This document shows positions 37,463-46,991 of a stretch of DNA of 64,000 nt, in pieces; position 1 is the first letter of the stretch, and each line of letters opens with the position of its first letter. The notes beneath the pieces are model-generated. The model did not search any database, was not told the DNA's origin, and saw only the letters and a program-made list of their open reading frames with translations. A program made the translations under genes and the position numbers. This stretch comes from Bacillus sp. FJAT-29790. Its GTDB lineage: Bacteria > Bacillota > Bacilli > Bacillales > Cytobacillaceae. The stretch covers positions 166,637-230,636 of the forward strand of contig NZ_JAHNZZ010000003.1 of assembly GCF_019039215.1 (NCBI RefSeq). The letters are read 5' to 3'.

Positions 37463-38800
37463 TTATATAGATTCCACGGATTTCCCCATTTTTTTATTTT
37501 TTGCTAAATTAACGATCCAAAAGCCGTATACTAGTGTATAAAGGAATCCCATCCCTCCCATGATCGCTAAACCGATATATATATGCTGTACTACCTTGCT
37601 AATGATGAAAAATATTACAAGTACAAATAAATTAAAAGTTACACTCAAATAAAAGGCAGTCTTTTGCCTATTTAAGATGATTGGGATATGGCTCGTTGGT
37701 GAAACAACAAAATTTGCAAGCATCCATGGTGAAATTAGTTGGGCATATACTCCCGCCTCTCTCCAACTTTCACCAAATGTCCACTCAAAAAGCATAGGAG
37801 CAAATAAGATAATGATCAAAAAAACAGGTGTACCAAATAGAGCTAAAAGAATCATCGTCTTTCTGATAAAAATCTGCAAATCACCGTTGCTATTATAAAT
37901 TTCGGTTGATTTTTGATAAATAACTTGTGAAACGGATGAACTGATCAAACCTGCGGGGAGTTTTAACATTCTCATTGTGAATGAATAGTAGCCTAGTATC
38001 GTGCTGCCAAAGATGGATGCAATAATGAACACAACCCCATTCTCCTTAATCATGTCAAGAAAAGCATGGAAAGAATTGATTTTAGGAAAATCCTTGTATT
38101 TTTTTGCATTTTTTATCATTTGTTCCTTGTTTAATAGATTTTTGTATGGATGATCTTCTTTCCAAAGTTGCCTGGCAAAAATGCCTGTTGCCAACAATTG
38201 TCCGATAATGAGAGAACCAATGAGCCCTGAAAATTTTACGCCTGTTGACCCAAACAACAAATTACATAAAGCTGTTAAACCTGATTGATTTATTTTGGAG
38301 GCTGTCATTCTTTTATATTGCTTACGACGGTTAGCCCAATAGGTCAATGCTTGATAAACTCCCGTACATAGGATAGATAGAGGAATAAAATACAGCAACG
38401 ACGAAATATCAGGTTCATTTAATAGTCCCACAATTTTTGAGTGGAACAGCATCACTATCACCAAAGAGATAAGACTGATAATTGATGCTATAACTATGGA
38501 TAATCCAAAAAGGTTAACTGCATCTTCTTCGTTATCCGGCAGCATAATAGCCAGTTCATAACGCGCGGTCGCAACTACAGAAATAATCGAAAAAATTGAT
38601 ACATACAACGCAAAAACACCAAATTCTTTTGGAGAATATAAACGTGTAATAATAGGGGAAACCGCAATGGGAATAGCTTGAGACAAAATGCTTCCTGTTA
38701 AAAGGACAAATATATTACGAGAAAACTCTCCTACACTAAACATATTCATGAGTTTATTGAACAAAACAATGCGATCCCCCCTTGCGATTTTTAATTGCAT
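37463..38800 (-). CDS. wzx: Wzx-like oligosaccharide flippase
   Basis: A 445-residue protein with about 12 to 14 hydrophobic segments, of the polysaccharide biosynthesis (MOP/MATE superfamily) type. PIAVSPIITRLYSPKEFGVFALY near residue 45 is the family's N-terminal signature. It should flip undecaprenyl-linked repeat units for the Wzy-like polymerase downstream. The start is uncertain: the ATG at 38800 has a poor site, whereas a TTG at 38764 or the ATG at 38749 lies after AAGGGGGG and gives a more typical N-terminus. Confidence 0.9.
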   Translation of the reverse strand: MQLKIARGDRIVLFNKLMNMFSVGEFSRNIFVLLTGSILSQAIPIAVSPIITRLYSPKEFGVFALYVSIFSIISVVATARYELAIMLPDNEEDAVNLFGLSIVIASIISLISLVIVMLFHSKIVGLLNEPDISSLLYFIPLSILCTGVYQALTYWANRRKQYKRMTASKINQSGLTALCNLLFGSTGVKFSGLIGSLIIGQLLATGIFARQLWKEDHPYKNLLNKEQMIKNAKKYKDFPKINSFHAFLDMIKENGVVFIIASIFGSTILGYYSFTMRMLKLPAGLISSSVSQVIYQKSTEIYNSNGDLQIFIRKTMILLALFGTPVFLIIILFAPMLFEWTFGESWREAGVYAQLISPWMLANFVVSPTSHIPIILNRQKTAFYLSVTFNLFVLVIFFIISKVVQHIYIGLAIMGGMGFLYTLVYGFWIVNLAKNKKMGKSVESI

Positions 38801-38857
38801 TCCCTACCCATAAATGCTTATAGATTCTTCAAGACTGGCAGGATTGTTACAGCCACT

Positions 38858-40245
38858 TCAATTACTCCCAAAGTCCCAGATCACCACTTTTGCAGAAGAA
38901 AGTATGTCGTTTAATGATTCCCTTATATCTTCATCTCCTAAATCCAAAGTGAATTCTAATTTTGATAACTTTCTATTAAACTCTTCCGTCCCCTGCTTCC
39001 CAGAACATTACCAAAGCGTGCAGCTGTATATTTAGTATCACTATTCAAATTGAAGTCTTGAATTAACATTTCTTCTACACGCTTGGTAGTGCCCATAATG
39101 CTCATAGGATTAACTGCTTTGTCTGTTGAAATCAATACAAATCTTTCTCCCTTCTGTGCACATCGCTAAATTTTTGGTCCAAAAATATTATTCTTAACTG
39201 CTTCTGAAGAATTTTTTTCCATAAGGGGTAAATGCTTATGGGCAGCCGCATGAAAAATAACCTGTGGACGAAAAGTTTGAAATAGCCGTTCTAATCTTTT
39301 CAGATCCTTAATATCAGCGATAAGCGGCTCAATATTTATGTCTGAATATTTTTGTTTAAGCTCCAATTCGATTGAGTAAATACTATTTTCTCCATAACCA
39401 AGCAATAACACGGAGCGAGGATAAAACGTACATATTTGTTGGCAAAGCTCAGAGCCTATTGACCCTACAGCACCAGTAACAAGAACAACCTTATCATCTA
39501 TATAACCTGTAATATTTGGTAAACTTATCCTGACTGGTTCACATCCGAGTAAATCTTTTATATTTACATCTCTGATCTCCTTAATGGAGACTTTCCCATC
39601 AATTAAATCTTGTACTCGAGGAAGTATTTGTAATTTTGCAGTTGTTTGCTTACGTAGAATAATAATTTCTGTTATTTGTGTCTTAGACGCGGTAGGCATA
39701 GCGATTACAATATTATCAATTTTTTCCCTTTCTACGATCTGGAGAATTTTATCTCTTGTGACCCATAACGAAAATCCCCGAAAGCCCCAAATTTTGTTTA
39801 TTCGGATCATCATCAACAAATGCAATCGGATAGAATTCTGCTTCTTTTTGATGCTGGAGCTGATTGACCACCATTCTGCCGGACCCTCCCGCACCAACGA
39901 TTAATGCCCTGCGTTGATGCGGTTACCTTTTTATATAAAGAGACATGTACAACCTTCTTATGAAACGAGAAAATCCTATCAGAGGAGCAAACTCCCCATT
40001 GTGATAGCTTTTAAAATGGAGATTAACTCATTTACACTTGCAAAACGCCAAATTCTCTTATAAAATTTTGAAAAATACAGGACCATCAAATTAAGACATA
40101 AACCTACACCAATAAAAACTATGATATTACTTGTAAACCTTTCCCCTTTTCATTATTTGACCTTCAAAATCCAGTACAATGGCAGCTAATAAGCTAAAAA
40201 TGATAATACACCCATCAATTGTGGTCAAAAAGAAAGACGCGCCAT
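38858..40245 (-). pseudogene. Decayed EpsC/CapD-type nucleotide-sugar 4,6-dehydratase
   Basis: A broken paralogue of the intact gene at 43846-45672. Pieces on the minus strand: an N-terminal membrane part around IDGCIIIFSLLAAIVLDFEG and FYKRIWRFASVNELIS; the first Rossmann part ALIVGAGGSGRMVVNQLQHQ in another frame; the long open piece 39166-39897 with VVLVTGAVGSIGSELCQQI and VIFHAAAHKHLPLMEK; then [20 protein letters not shown] and [15 protein letters not shown] near 39100-38985. After LGSRGR the homology stops and an unrelated 40-residue tail runs to 38858. At least four lesions are present. Confidence 0.88.
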
Positions 40246-40314
40246 GCATACATCATAGGGCCTCATATGGAGTTTTCCAACAATTTCATCATTAAGGCAA
40301 TTCTGTCACTAAAT

Positions 40315-40977
40315 TCAGTTGTCAATTAAGGCAGAACCAATAATCTCTATACTTAAACGCTTCAAAACTTTTCCGGCTTTTACTACTTGTTGATTATTAA
40401 CCACCCCTTTATTTACAATTAGGACAGCAGCGTCCACAGCTCTTAAAAACTTTTTTTGCAAAAGTTTACTGCTTAATGCCGGTCCATTGATCAGTAAAAT
40501 GTCAAACTGACTTTTTACCTTAGTTAGGACATCATTGAACCTTTCTTCTTTTAATAGCTTTTTTGGCAGTATTGTTCTAGTGCCAGCAGGCAATATCGAT
40601 AAATTCTCTTTATGTGGATGCAAGGATATCACATCGTAAATATCTAGGCCTTGAACTAAAATGTCCGTTAATCCTGGTGAGTTGGGTATGGAAAAGGAGC
40701 TGTGAATCGTCGGCCGGTCCATATTCGCATCGATCACTAACACCTTCTCTCCTTGACTTGCAAATAGGTGTGCAACATGTGGTACAGTTAACTTAGTTTT
40801 GGGCGACTCTCTTATAGGGATACATATAACGGTCTTGAATTTCTTAGACACTCTTATGTGTTGTAGGTTTCTTGATAAAGCTTCGAGCGGATTAGATCGA
40901 TCTGCGCCCGTCTCAGAAATAAACATCCTGCCCGCTAACTCATCTTCCGTTACATTCCCTAACCAGTCGTTTTTCAT
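40315..40977 (-). CDS. BY-kinase-like protein lacking Walker motifs (CpsD/EpsB type)
   Basis: A 220-residue protein aligned with the cytoplasmic tyrosine kinases (BY-kinases) that pair with Wzz-like modulators. SNPLEALSRNLQHIRVS, KVLVIDANMDRPTIHSSFSIPN and GLTDILVQG are clear family blocks. Walker A, normally GxGKS/T, reads RESPKTKLT, and Walker B, normally IIDTPP, reads LLINGPA. The tail ends SIEIIGSALIDN without the tyrosine cluster. It should not hydrolyse ATP or autophosphorylate and may be an inactive partner. The frame is intact, so it is not listed as a pseudogene. It lies 15 bp after the Wzz gene. Confidence 0.82.
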   Translation of the reverse strand: MKNDWLGNVTEDELAGRMFISETGADRSNPLEALSRNLQHIRVSKKFKTVICIPIRESPKTKLTVPHVAHLFASQGEKVLVIDANMDRPTIHSSFSIPNSPGLTDILVQGLDIYDVISLHPHKENLSILPAGTRTILPKKLLKEERFNDVLTKVKSQFDILLINGPALSSKLLQKKFLRAVDAAVLIVNKGVVNNQQVVKAGKVLKRLSIEIIGSALIDN

Positions 40978-40992
40978 TCATCTCATCCTCAT

Positions 40993-41700
40993 TTATGATT
41001 TCATGGAAACCTGGATTGGACTTTCTCTCCCAAGATATTCGGAAGTCAAAACCGGGACACCCAGCAACTCTTCCAGCTGTTCTTCTGAATCAATGATTTT
41101 ATTTAGAGATTCCATAAGAAACGCGATAAGAGAGGATGTAATCGCCCCCAATAAAAAAGAGATCGCTATATTCATAGTTCTATTTGGGAAGACCCGTAAC
41201 GGGTTTTCTGAATTGACAGCATTTTCAAGTATCTGTAAATTATTTGCTTGAGTAAGTGAAACAACCTGTTTCATAAATGAATCGATAAAAGCATTGGTTA
41301 TTTTAACAGCTTCATTATAATCATAGTCAGTCACTGTTATTGAGATAACTTGAGTATCGTTCAATACTTTTATGTCAATCATCTTCTCTAATTGATTTAC
41401 ATCCATTTTAAGATTTAGTGCAGATTTCACATCTTCCAAGATAGGGCGGCTTTTGGCAATCTCTTGGTATGTTTTAATAAGGGCTGAGCTTGCCAAAATG
41501 TTTGTATATTCCAGATTAATTGATTCTGACTGGGGCAATTGTTTATAAACCAAAATAGATGCCTTTGCTTCATATAATGGAGTCAGTACAAAAAAACTGA
41601 TTATCGCACTTGTTAACGTTGCAATTAGAGTAAATATGACAATAAACCACACTCTTCTCCGAACAATTTCTAGTAATAATTTCAAATTTAAATCGCCCAT
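40993..41700 (-). CDS. Wzz/CapA-type chain-length modulator
   Basis: A 235-residue membrane protein with two transmembrane segments (VWFIVIFTLIATLTSAIISFF near residue 18; NIAISFLLGAITSSLIAFLM near 177) flanking an extracellular helical domain. It has the PxxP-like region NPLRVFPNRTMN just before TM2, as in Gram-positive CpsC/EpsA/YwqC proteins. It determines polymer length and normally activates the partner kinase. It starts at ATG behind AAGGAGGG. The following BY-kinase has lost its nucleotide motifs, so signalling may be altered. Confidence 0.9.
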   Translation of the reverse strand: MGDLNLKLLLEIVRRRVWFIVIFTLIATLTSAIISFFVLTPLYEAKASILVYKQLPQSESINLEYTNILASSALIKTYQEIAKSRPILEDVKSALNLKMDVNQLEKMIDIKVLNDTQVISITVTDYDYNEAVKITNAFIDSFMKQVVSLTQANNLQILENAVNSENPLRVFPNRTMNIAISFLLGAITSSLIAFLMESLNKIIDSEEQLEELLGVPVLTSEYLGRESPIQVSMKS

Positions 41701-41720
41701 TCCTTACCCTCCTTTTCGGG

Positions 41721-41900
41721 CTAAGCGGCTTCCCTTCTTCTTTCCGGCATTATGGACCCAAAGATTACGATTAATCCTTCCCGGCAGTCAGTCGCTACCA
41801 AATGGGTTTCATAACCGGCTGAAGAAAGATACTGGCACTCTTTAATAAAAGTCCTGATATCATAATATGGATGTACAGAAGTGAGGTGGCAAACCTTCAT
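41721..41900 (-). pseudogene. N-terminal remnant of a GT4 glycosyltransferase
   Basis: A frame from an ATG at 41900 reads MKVCHLTSVHPYYDIRTFIK and continues to the AGYETHLVATDC strand. This is the characteristic first 42 residues of GT4 enzymes in such clusters. Homology then ends, and the frame stops at 41721, 59 residues in total. The rest of the gene is missing. Confidence 0.65.
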
Positions 41901-41933
41901 ATATTCAAGCCCCCTCTTCCGATAGATAAATTT

Positions 41934-43781
41934 CTATCCACTCAAACCAAACCTTTTAATCCAATAATGGACTGATAATAACCTCCATAAAAAAAATTGC
42001 TTAAATGGGTTGTTTGGATGTTCAAACCATTCTCTAAATTTATCTCGATCAATCCACTCGTATAAATGAGAATCCTGACATAATAGTTCTTCTTTAATTT
42101 TTTGATAGTTTTCCCGATACCATAATATTTCCGGAGTCTCAAACCCTTTCTTATCTGTTCTTAAACGAACAGAATTCGGTAAGCTCCCCTTCATGGCTTC
42201 TCTTAAAAACGGCTTTGTCCATCCGTCACGAATTTTGTATTCACCAGGCATATTTAAAAATAGCTCTACTAATCTATAATCTAAAAAGGGAGTCCTTGCC
42301 TCGACAGAAAAAGTCATTGAATTTCGGTCTTCATGCCTTAGTAATGATTGTAATCTACCGAATATATCATGATATGTGTATGATTGGAAATCCAGAGACG
42401 AATTAAACCTCTCCACATTTTGATATTTACTGTTTAATAAGCTTTTAATCGGAACTACTCTTAATTGTTTTAACCCTGATAGGTAATAACCTGTTTTCAT
42501 CAGAATTCGCAAAGAAGATTCGGTTGCTGAAAGAATCCCTGTCCTTTTCATACTTGATAAAGAGGAAAGGAAATTCGGAACATTCCCTGTTTTTAGAGTA
42601 CTTGCAAGGTACATCGGAATGTAGTAATGATAACCTGACATAACTTCGTCAGCACCTTGACCGTCCAGTAGAACCTTTATTCCTTTTTCATGTGCTAACC
42701 TCATCACGTTCCATTGGGCAAAGATGGATGTCGATCGAAATGGCTCTTCCTGATACCAGATTAAATCCTCGATTTCTTGAAAAAGATTATTCATGTTTGG
42801 GAATACCCGATGCGCTTCTACATTTGTTGAATTTACAACTTCCTCAGCAAATTGCCACTCATCAAATCTTGGATCCTCAAAACAGGATGTAAAGGTTTTT
42901 TGTGAGTTTCCGGCACCTTGTTGCGTAATAAGTTTTTTTGTCATCGTCACAATAGAGGACGAATCCATTCCTCCACTTAAACAGGAGCCTACTTCCACAT
43001 CACTTCTTAGCCGTAAGCGTACGGAATCTTCAAATAGAAAATTAAACTTTTCTTGATAGTACGACAGTTCTTTCTTTCCTTTCATAGAGCGTTCAAACTC
43101 AGGATCATAGTATTTCCAAATCCTAATATTTTCCGTTCCCTCATGGATATTCCACATCAGCGCTTCACCATTTAGTAACTGGAATACTCCATCAAAGCAA
43201 GTTTTTCGGGATAGATTTACATCGCCATATAATAAAAATTTTGCAACTTCTGCTTTCTCATATCGTTTTCCAAAACCAATTTCACATAGCTGCTTAATTT
43301 CCGAAGCAAACCCAACCAATTGCTCTTTAACACCATAGTAAAATGGTTTTGCACCAAAGCGATCCCGGGCAGCAAACACTTTCTTTTCTTGTGTATCAAG
43401 AATCACAAATGCCCACGCCCCATTAAACCGCTGTAAGCAGTGTTCTCCCCATTGAGCATAAGCAGCCAAAACCACCTCTGTATCAGTTTTGGAATAAAAT
43501 ACATGCCCTAACGACTCTAATTCGGACCTTAACTCAATATAGTTATAAACCCCTCCATTATATGTAATCCAATATCGTTCGTTTCGATAGCTCATTGGTT
43601 GATGACCTGCAGATGATAAATCAACAATTGACAAACGCCGATGGCCCATCCAAAAATGATTTTCAAAGAAACACATATGTCCCTCGCCATCTGGCCCCCG
43701 GTGTTTTATAATGTCAGTCATCCTAGTAATAAAGCTCATATCAATTGGTTTTTGACTATAAATTGCTGCAATTCCACACAT
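41934..43781 (-). CDS. asnB: AsnB-like glutamine-hydrolysing amidotransferase
   Basis: A roughly 615-residue asparagine synthetase B family protein. The start is set at the ATG at 43781 (behind GGGGGA) so that Cys2 of MCGIAAIYS becomes the N-terminal glutaminase nucleophile; the open frame begins four codons earlier. The glutaminase domain has HRRLSIVDLSSAGHQPM near residue 47; the synthetase domain has the PP-loop GSCLSGGMDSSSIV near 262. In polysaccharide clusters such enzymes (for example Pseudomonas WbpS) amidate uronic acids, which would suit the WbpA product here. Classical asparagine synthesis is the alternative. Confidence 0.9.
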   Translation of the reverse strand: MCGIAAIYSQKPIDMSFITRMTDIIKHRGPDGEGHMCFFENHFWMGHRRLSIVDLSSAGHQPMSYRNERYWITYNGGVYNYIELRSELESLGHVFYSKTDTEVVLAAYAQWGEHCLQRFNGAWAFVILDTQEKKVFAARDRFGAKPFYYGVKEQLVGFASEIKQLCEIGFGKRYEKAEVAKFLLYGDVNLSRKTCFDGVFQLLNGEALMWNIHEGTENIRIWKYYDPEFERSMKGKKELSYYQEKFNFLFEDSVRLRLRSDVEVGSCLSGGMDSSSIVTMTKKLITQQGAGNSQKTFTSCFEDPRFDEWQFAEEVVNSTNVEAHRVFPNMNNLFQEIEDLIWYQEEPFRSTSIFAQWNVMRLAHEKGIKVLLDGQGADEVMSGYHYYIPMYLASTLKTGNVPNFLSSLSSMKRTGILSATESSLRILMKTGYYLSGLKQLRVVPIKSLLNSKYQNVERFNSSLDFQSYTYHDIFGRLQSLLRHEDRNSMTFSVEARTPFLDYRLVELFLNMPGEYKIRDGWTKPFLREAMKGSLPNSVRLRTDKKGFETPEILWYRENYQKIKEELLCQDSHLYEWIDRDKFREWFEHPNNPFKQFFLWRLLSVHYWIKRFGLSG

Positions 43782-43845
43782 AAAATCCCCCATTTATCAA
43801 GATTGTATAGGAGCCTTCTTCACTTTCATGCGAACCACTCCTCGT

Positions 43846-45672
43846 CTATCGAACTAGTCTGGATACTGCTTTTTCTTTTATTCGTTTCCTGTTAGCTAAG
43901 CTTACTAATAGGGAGGATAATTCTTCCTGCTGCAGATTCATGTACGTTAAAAGAATGTCCTCAATTTCATCCATAAATAAGTCCGATGTTTTCCCGATAT
44001 ATATCTTCGGATGAATTTGTTGCTCGTAAATTTCGTTTTCATTTAATAATTCCTCGAATAATTTTTCACCTGGTCGAATACTAGTAAATTCAATGCCGAT
44101 CTCATCTTCGGTGAATCCCGATAATTTGATCAAATTTCTTGCGAGATCAACAATCTTAACGGGAGAGCCCATATCCAGTACAAATGTTTCACCGCCCCGA
44201 GCTAGGCTACCGGCTTGAATGACTAAACGTGATGCTTCTGGAATTGTCATAAAATAACGTTGCATGTCTGGATGCGTGACCGTCACGGGGCCACCTTTTT
44301 GAATTTGCTTTTTAAATAACGGGATAACACTCCCTCTGCTACCTAAGACATTACCAAACCTAACCGTCACAAATTTCGTTTGGCTTTTTTTGTCCATGTC
44401 TTGAATAATCATTTCAGCTAATCGTTTTGTTGCGCCCATGACACTTGTTGGATTGACTGCTTTATCCGAAGAAATCATGACGAACGTTTTTACCCCATTG
44501 TTATTCGCTGCAATCGCTACGTTAAAAGTACCGATCATATTATTTTTTACAGCTTCTTCCGGGTTTCTTTCCATTAAGGGAACATGCTTATGAGCAGCTG
44601 CATGATAAACAACATCCGGCTTATATGTTTCCATTAGAATACTTATTTTCGGTTTATCTTGAATATCCGCAATTTCAGTAACTAAACGAATATCGTTCTT
44701 TTTACATAAATGGCGAAGTTCCATTTCAATCGCATAAATACTGTTCTCTCCATGACCTAATAAAATGAGTGTTTCAGGATTAAAGTTTACAACTTGCCGG
44801 CATATTTCCGAGCCGATGGATCCACCTGCACCAGTAACTAAAACGACTTTATTGGTAACTGAATTGGAAATGCTATCCATATCCAATTCAACTTGCTCTC
44901 GCCCTAATAAATCCTCCACTAGAACATCACGGAATTGATTTACAGTAACTTTTCCAGATACTAAATCTTCCAGCATCGGCAATATTTGTGTCTTTGCCTT
45001 CGTTTTTGCGCATTCTCGAAAAATTCGATTTAGGTCTTTTTTACTTAAAGAGGGAATAGCGATCACGACATTTTCAATATTCAGCTCTTGCACAATACGT
45101 ACAATTTGATTACTTCCTCCAATGACTGGAATGCCAAGAATATCAAGACTATGCATCCTGACATTATCATCAACAAAGGCTATGGGGAGTAAATTAGACT
45201 GATTACTTTTTTGCAGTTGTCTGGCAACCATTGTACCAGCAGAACCCGCTCCAATTATCAATGCTCTTTTTTTATTTTCTGTCTTTTTCATATAAAGATC
45301 ACGAGCGACTCTCCACCAAAATCGTGAGCCCCCAATGAAGAGGATAAGCAGCAACCATTTCACGATGTATAGGCGTGGCTGAATCGTTTGCAAAACAATA
45401 AGCTCTGCACTTATTGTTATGACGATTGAAAGACTGACAATCTGTAGAATCATGATTAATTCACGAATACTTGCATATTCCCAAACCTTTTTATAAAGTT
45501 TATATTTGTATGAAAAGTAATGAAAACTAATGAATAAGGCGACTGCAGTCACGATAAGCTCTGAATTAAAGGTTATTTGGTAGTTAAATAAGAAATAACA
45601 GACAAATACCGACGTCATGATCAATATCGAGTCAATCACGAGTAAAATAACTAATCTTTGGGGATAGGGCAC
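43846..45672 (-). CDS. EpsC/CapD-type UDP-sugar 4,6-dehydratase, membrane-bound
   Basis: A 608-residue dehydratase that turns UDP-GlcNAc into a 4-keto-6-deoxy sugar. Four transmembrane helices (about residues 5-25, 30-48, 65-85 and 90-105) precede a first Rossmann domain (LIIGAGSAGTMVARQL near 127). The catalytic extended short-chain dehydrogenase domain has VVLVTGAGGSIGSEICRQV near 272, YHAAAHKHVPLMERNPEEAV near 355 and ISSDKAVNPTSVMGATKR near 398. The start is the GTG at 45672 directly after AAGGAGGGGGGAT; the open frame extends 22 codons upstream without support. It is the functional counterpart of the broken gene at 38.9-40.2 kb. Confidence 0.9.
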   Translation of the reverse strand: MPYPQRLVILLVIDSILIMTSVFVCYFLFNYQITFNSELIVTAVALFISFHYFSYKYKLYKKVWEYASIRELIMILQIVSLSIVITISAELIVLQTIQPRLYIVKWLLLILFIGGSRFWWRVARDLYMKKTENKKRALIIGAGSAGTMVARQLQKSNQSNLLPIAFVDDNVRMHSLDILGIPVIGGSNQIVRIVQELNIENVVIAIPSLSKKDLNRIFRECAKTKAKTQILPMLEDLVSGKVTVNQFRDVLVEDLLGREQVELDMDSISNSVTNKVVLVTGAGGSIGSEICRQVVNFNPETLILLGHGENSIYAIEMELRHLCKKNDIRLVTEIADIQDKPKISILMETYKPDVVYHAAAHKHVPLMERNPEEAVKNNMIGTFNVAIAANNNGVKTFVMISSDKAVNPTSVMGATKRLAEMIIQDMDKKSQTKFVTVRFGNVLGSRGSVIPLFKKQIQKGGPVTVTHPDMQRYFMTIPEASRLVIQAGSLARGGETFVLDMGSPVKIVDLARNLIKLSGFTEDEIGIEFTSIRPGEKLFEELLNENEIYEQQIHPKIYIGKTSDLFMDEIEDILLTYMNLQQEELSSLLVSLANRKRIKEKAVSRLVR

Positions 45673-46140
45673 ATCCCCCCCTCCTTTCATATAGAAAAGA
45701 TGCAAGCATATCCTTTCTTCATTTTTGAAAACTTTCATGAAACGATTTCAATCAATCATTTCATGAAAACTTTCAAAATTGGGCATCTAACCCATCCTCA
45801 CACCACACTACCGACGACTAGCATCTAAGGTCTTCCAACCCACAGCATGACCGAGTGCCTCCATTGATAAAGGTAAGGAGGCATCACCAACGATAAAACA
45901 AACAGGTTCTTAATAAAGAACAAAATGAATAAAAAAATAGTTTTACTGCATTTGAATAGGGATAACTTCATATGCTTGAGCAATATGTGGAATCAATCGG
46001 ATAATAGCTAGGAATTGTTACCTAAATTAGAATATGGTTTTATTTCTTATTTAAGAACAGTTTTTTCGTTTTAACATAATTTACAAAAGTATCCTAATCG
46101 AATCGTTCATTTGAATTAGTGAGGGGGAAAAATAAATACA
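45673..46140. other. Right junction of the polysaccharide island
   Basis: About 470 bp without an intact gene. It includes the second copy of the island duplication (45780-45895) and a degenerate segment (about 45990-46060) weakly similar to 28630-28690. The operon promoter must lie here or in the extended upstream region; no box pair was convincing. Confidence 0.55.
45780..45895. repeat. Island duplication, copy 2
   Basis: GGGCATCTAACCCATCCTCA, CAGCATGACCGAGTGCCTCC and AAGGAGGCATCACC match copy 1 at 28470-28540 in order and orientation, with about 48 bases extra in this copy (roughly 45801-45848). Confidence 0.75.
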
Positions 46141-46182
46141 AAAAAAGGGAAAAGGATGGAGAATTTCCCCCATCCTTTTTTT
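46141..46182 (-). terminator. Terminator of yutF
   Basis: On the minus strand AAAGGATGG pairs with CCATCCTTT around a 10-nt loop, with T runs close by. It lies 42 bp after the yutF stop and marks the backbone side of the island. Confidence 0.75.
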
Positions 46183-46223
46183 GCGTCGAATTAAGATTTC
46201 CGGAAACAACGTTACTTATCCTT

Positions 46224-46991
46224 CTACAAAAACTCCCACTGATCAAGCGTCTCAACAACATATGTCGGCTTCTTCTCGTATTTGGCAAGTAGTTCCTTTG
46301 TCGTTACACCTGTATGAACAAGTAAAGTATCAAGCCCAGCATTCATACCAGCTAATATATCGGTATCATAGTTATCACCGACCATGAGTGTTTCTTCCTT
46401 TTTCGTTCCCAGCACCTGCAAAGCTTGTTCCATTATGATCGATTCCGGTTTCCCGATAAATATTGGCTTTGTTTGCGTTGATACGGTAATAACCGATGTT
46501 AATGAACCATTCCCCGGAACGAGTCCTCTTTCGGTTGGAATGGCAATATCCCCGTTTGTTGAAATAAAGACTGCTCCATTTCGAACTGCCAGACAGGCAA
46601 TAGAAAGCTTCTCATAACTGATTGAACGGTCAATGCCTGTGACAACATAGTCTGTATGCTCTTCAGCGAACGTTAGTCCTTTTTCTGATAGAGCGGTTCT
46701 GAGGCCTTCCTCACCGATCACATAAGCGGAAGCATCCTTTTTTTGTTCAGCGATATAATTGGCGGTTGCTTGGCTTGATGTAAAAACTTGAGACTCTTCT
46801 GCATGTATGCTAAATCCACGAAGCTTTGCCGCTACATGGGCCGGTGTTCTTGAAGAGTTATTTGTGACAAAAAGGTATGGCAAATCAAGATCACGGAGTT
46901 TTTTTACAAAATCAGCTGCTTCATGGATCTGCTCTGTCCCCCGATACATCGTTCCATCCAAATCAATTAAATATCCTTTATATTTTTTCAT
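46224..46991 (-). CDS. yutF: YutF: NagD-like HAD phosphatase
   Basis: A 255-residue HAD-superfamily phosphatase of the NagD/PNPase group acting on phosphorylated small molecules. Motif I GYLIDLDGTMYRG lies at residues 5-17, motif II PYLFVTNNSSRTP near 44, motif III lysine in FIGKPESIIMEQAL near 178 and motif IV MVGDNYDTDILAGMNAGLDT near 204. The start is the ATG at 46991 behind GGGAGTGATACAG; the open frame reaches 15 codons further without a ribosome site. In B. subtilis it is next to yutG; here 28 kb of island lies between them. Confidence 0.93.
   Translation of the reverse strand: MKKYKGYLIDLDGTMYRGTEQIHEAADFVKKLRDLDLPYLFVTNNSSRTPAHVAAKLRGFSIHAEESQVFTSSQATANYIAEQKKDASAYVIGEEGLRTALSEKGLTFAEEHTDYVVTGIDRSISYEKLSIACLAVRNGAVFISTNGDIAIPTERGLVPGNGSLTSVITVSTQTKPIFIGKPESIIMEQALQVLGTKKEETLMVGDNYDTDILAGMNAGLDTLLVHTGVTTKELLAKYEKKPTYVVETLDQWEFL

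Noticed and set aside
19751-40245. Sequencing errors as the cause of all broken genes
   Set aside because: Lesions are confined to the island, while about 37 kb of flanking genes are uninterrupted, and truncated fragments cannot arise from base-call errors. Single frameshifts could still be errors.
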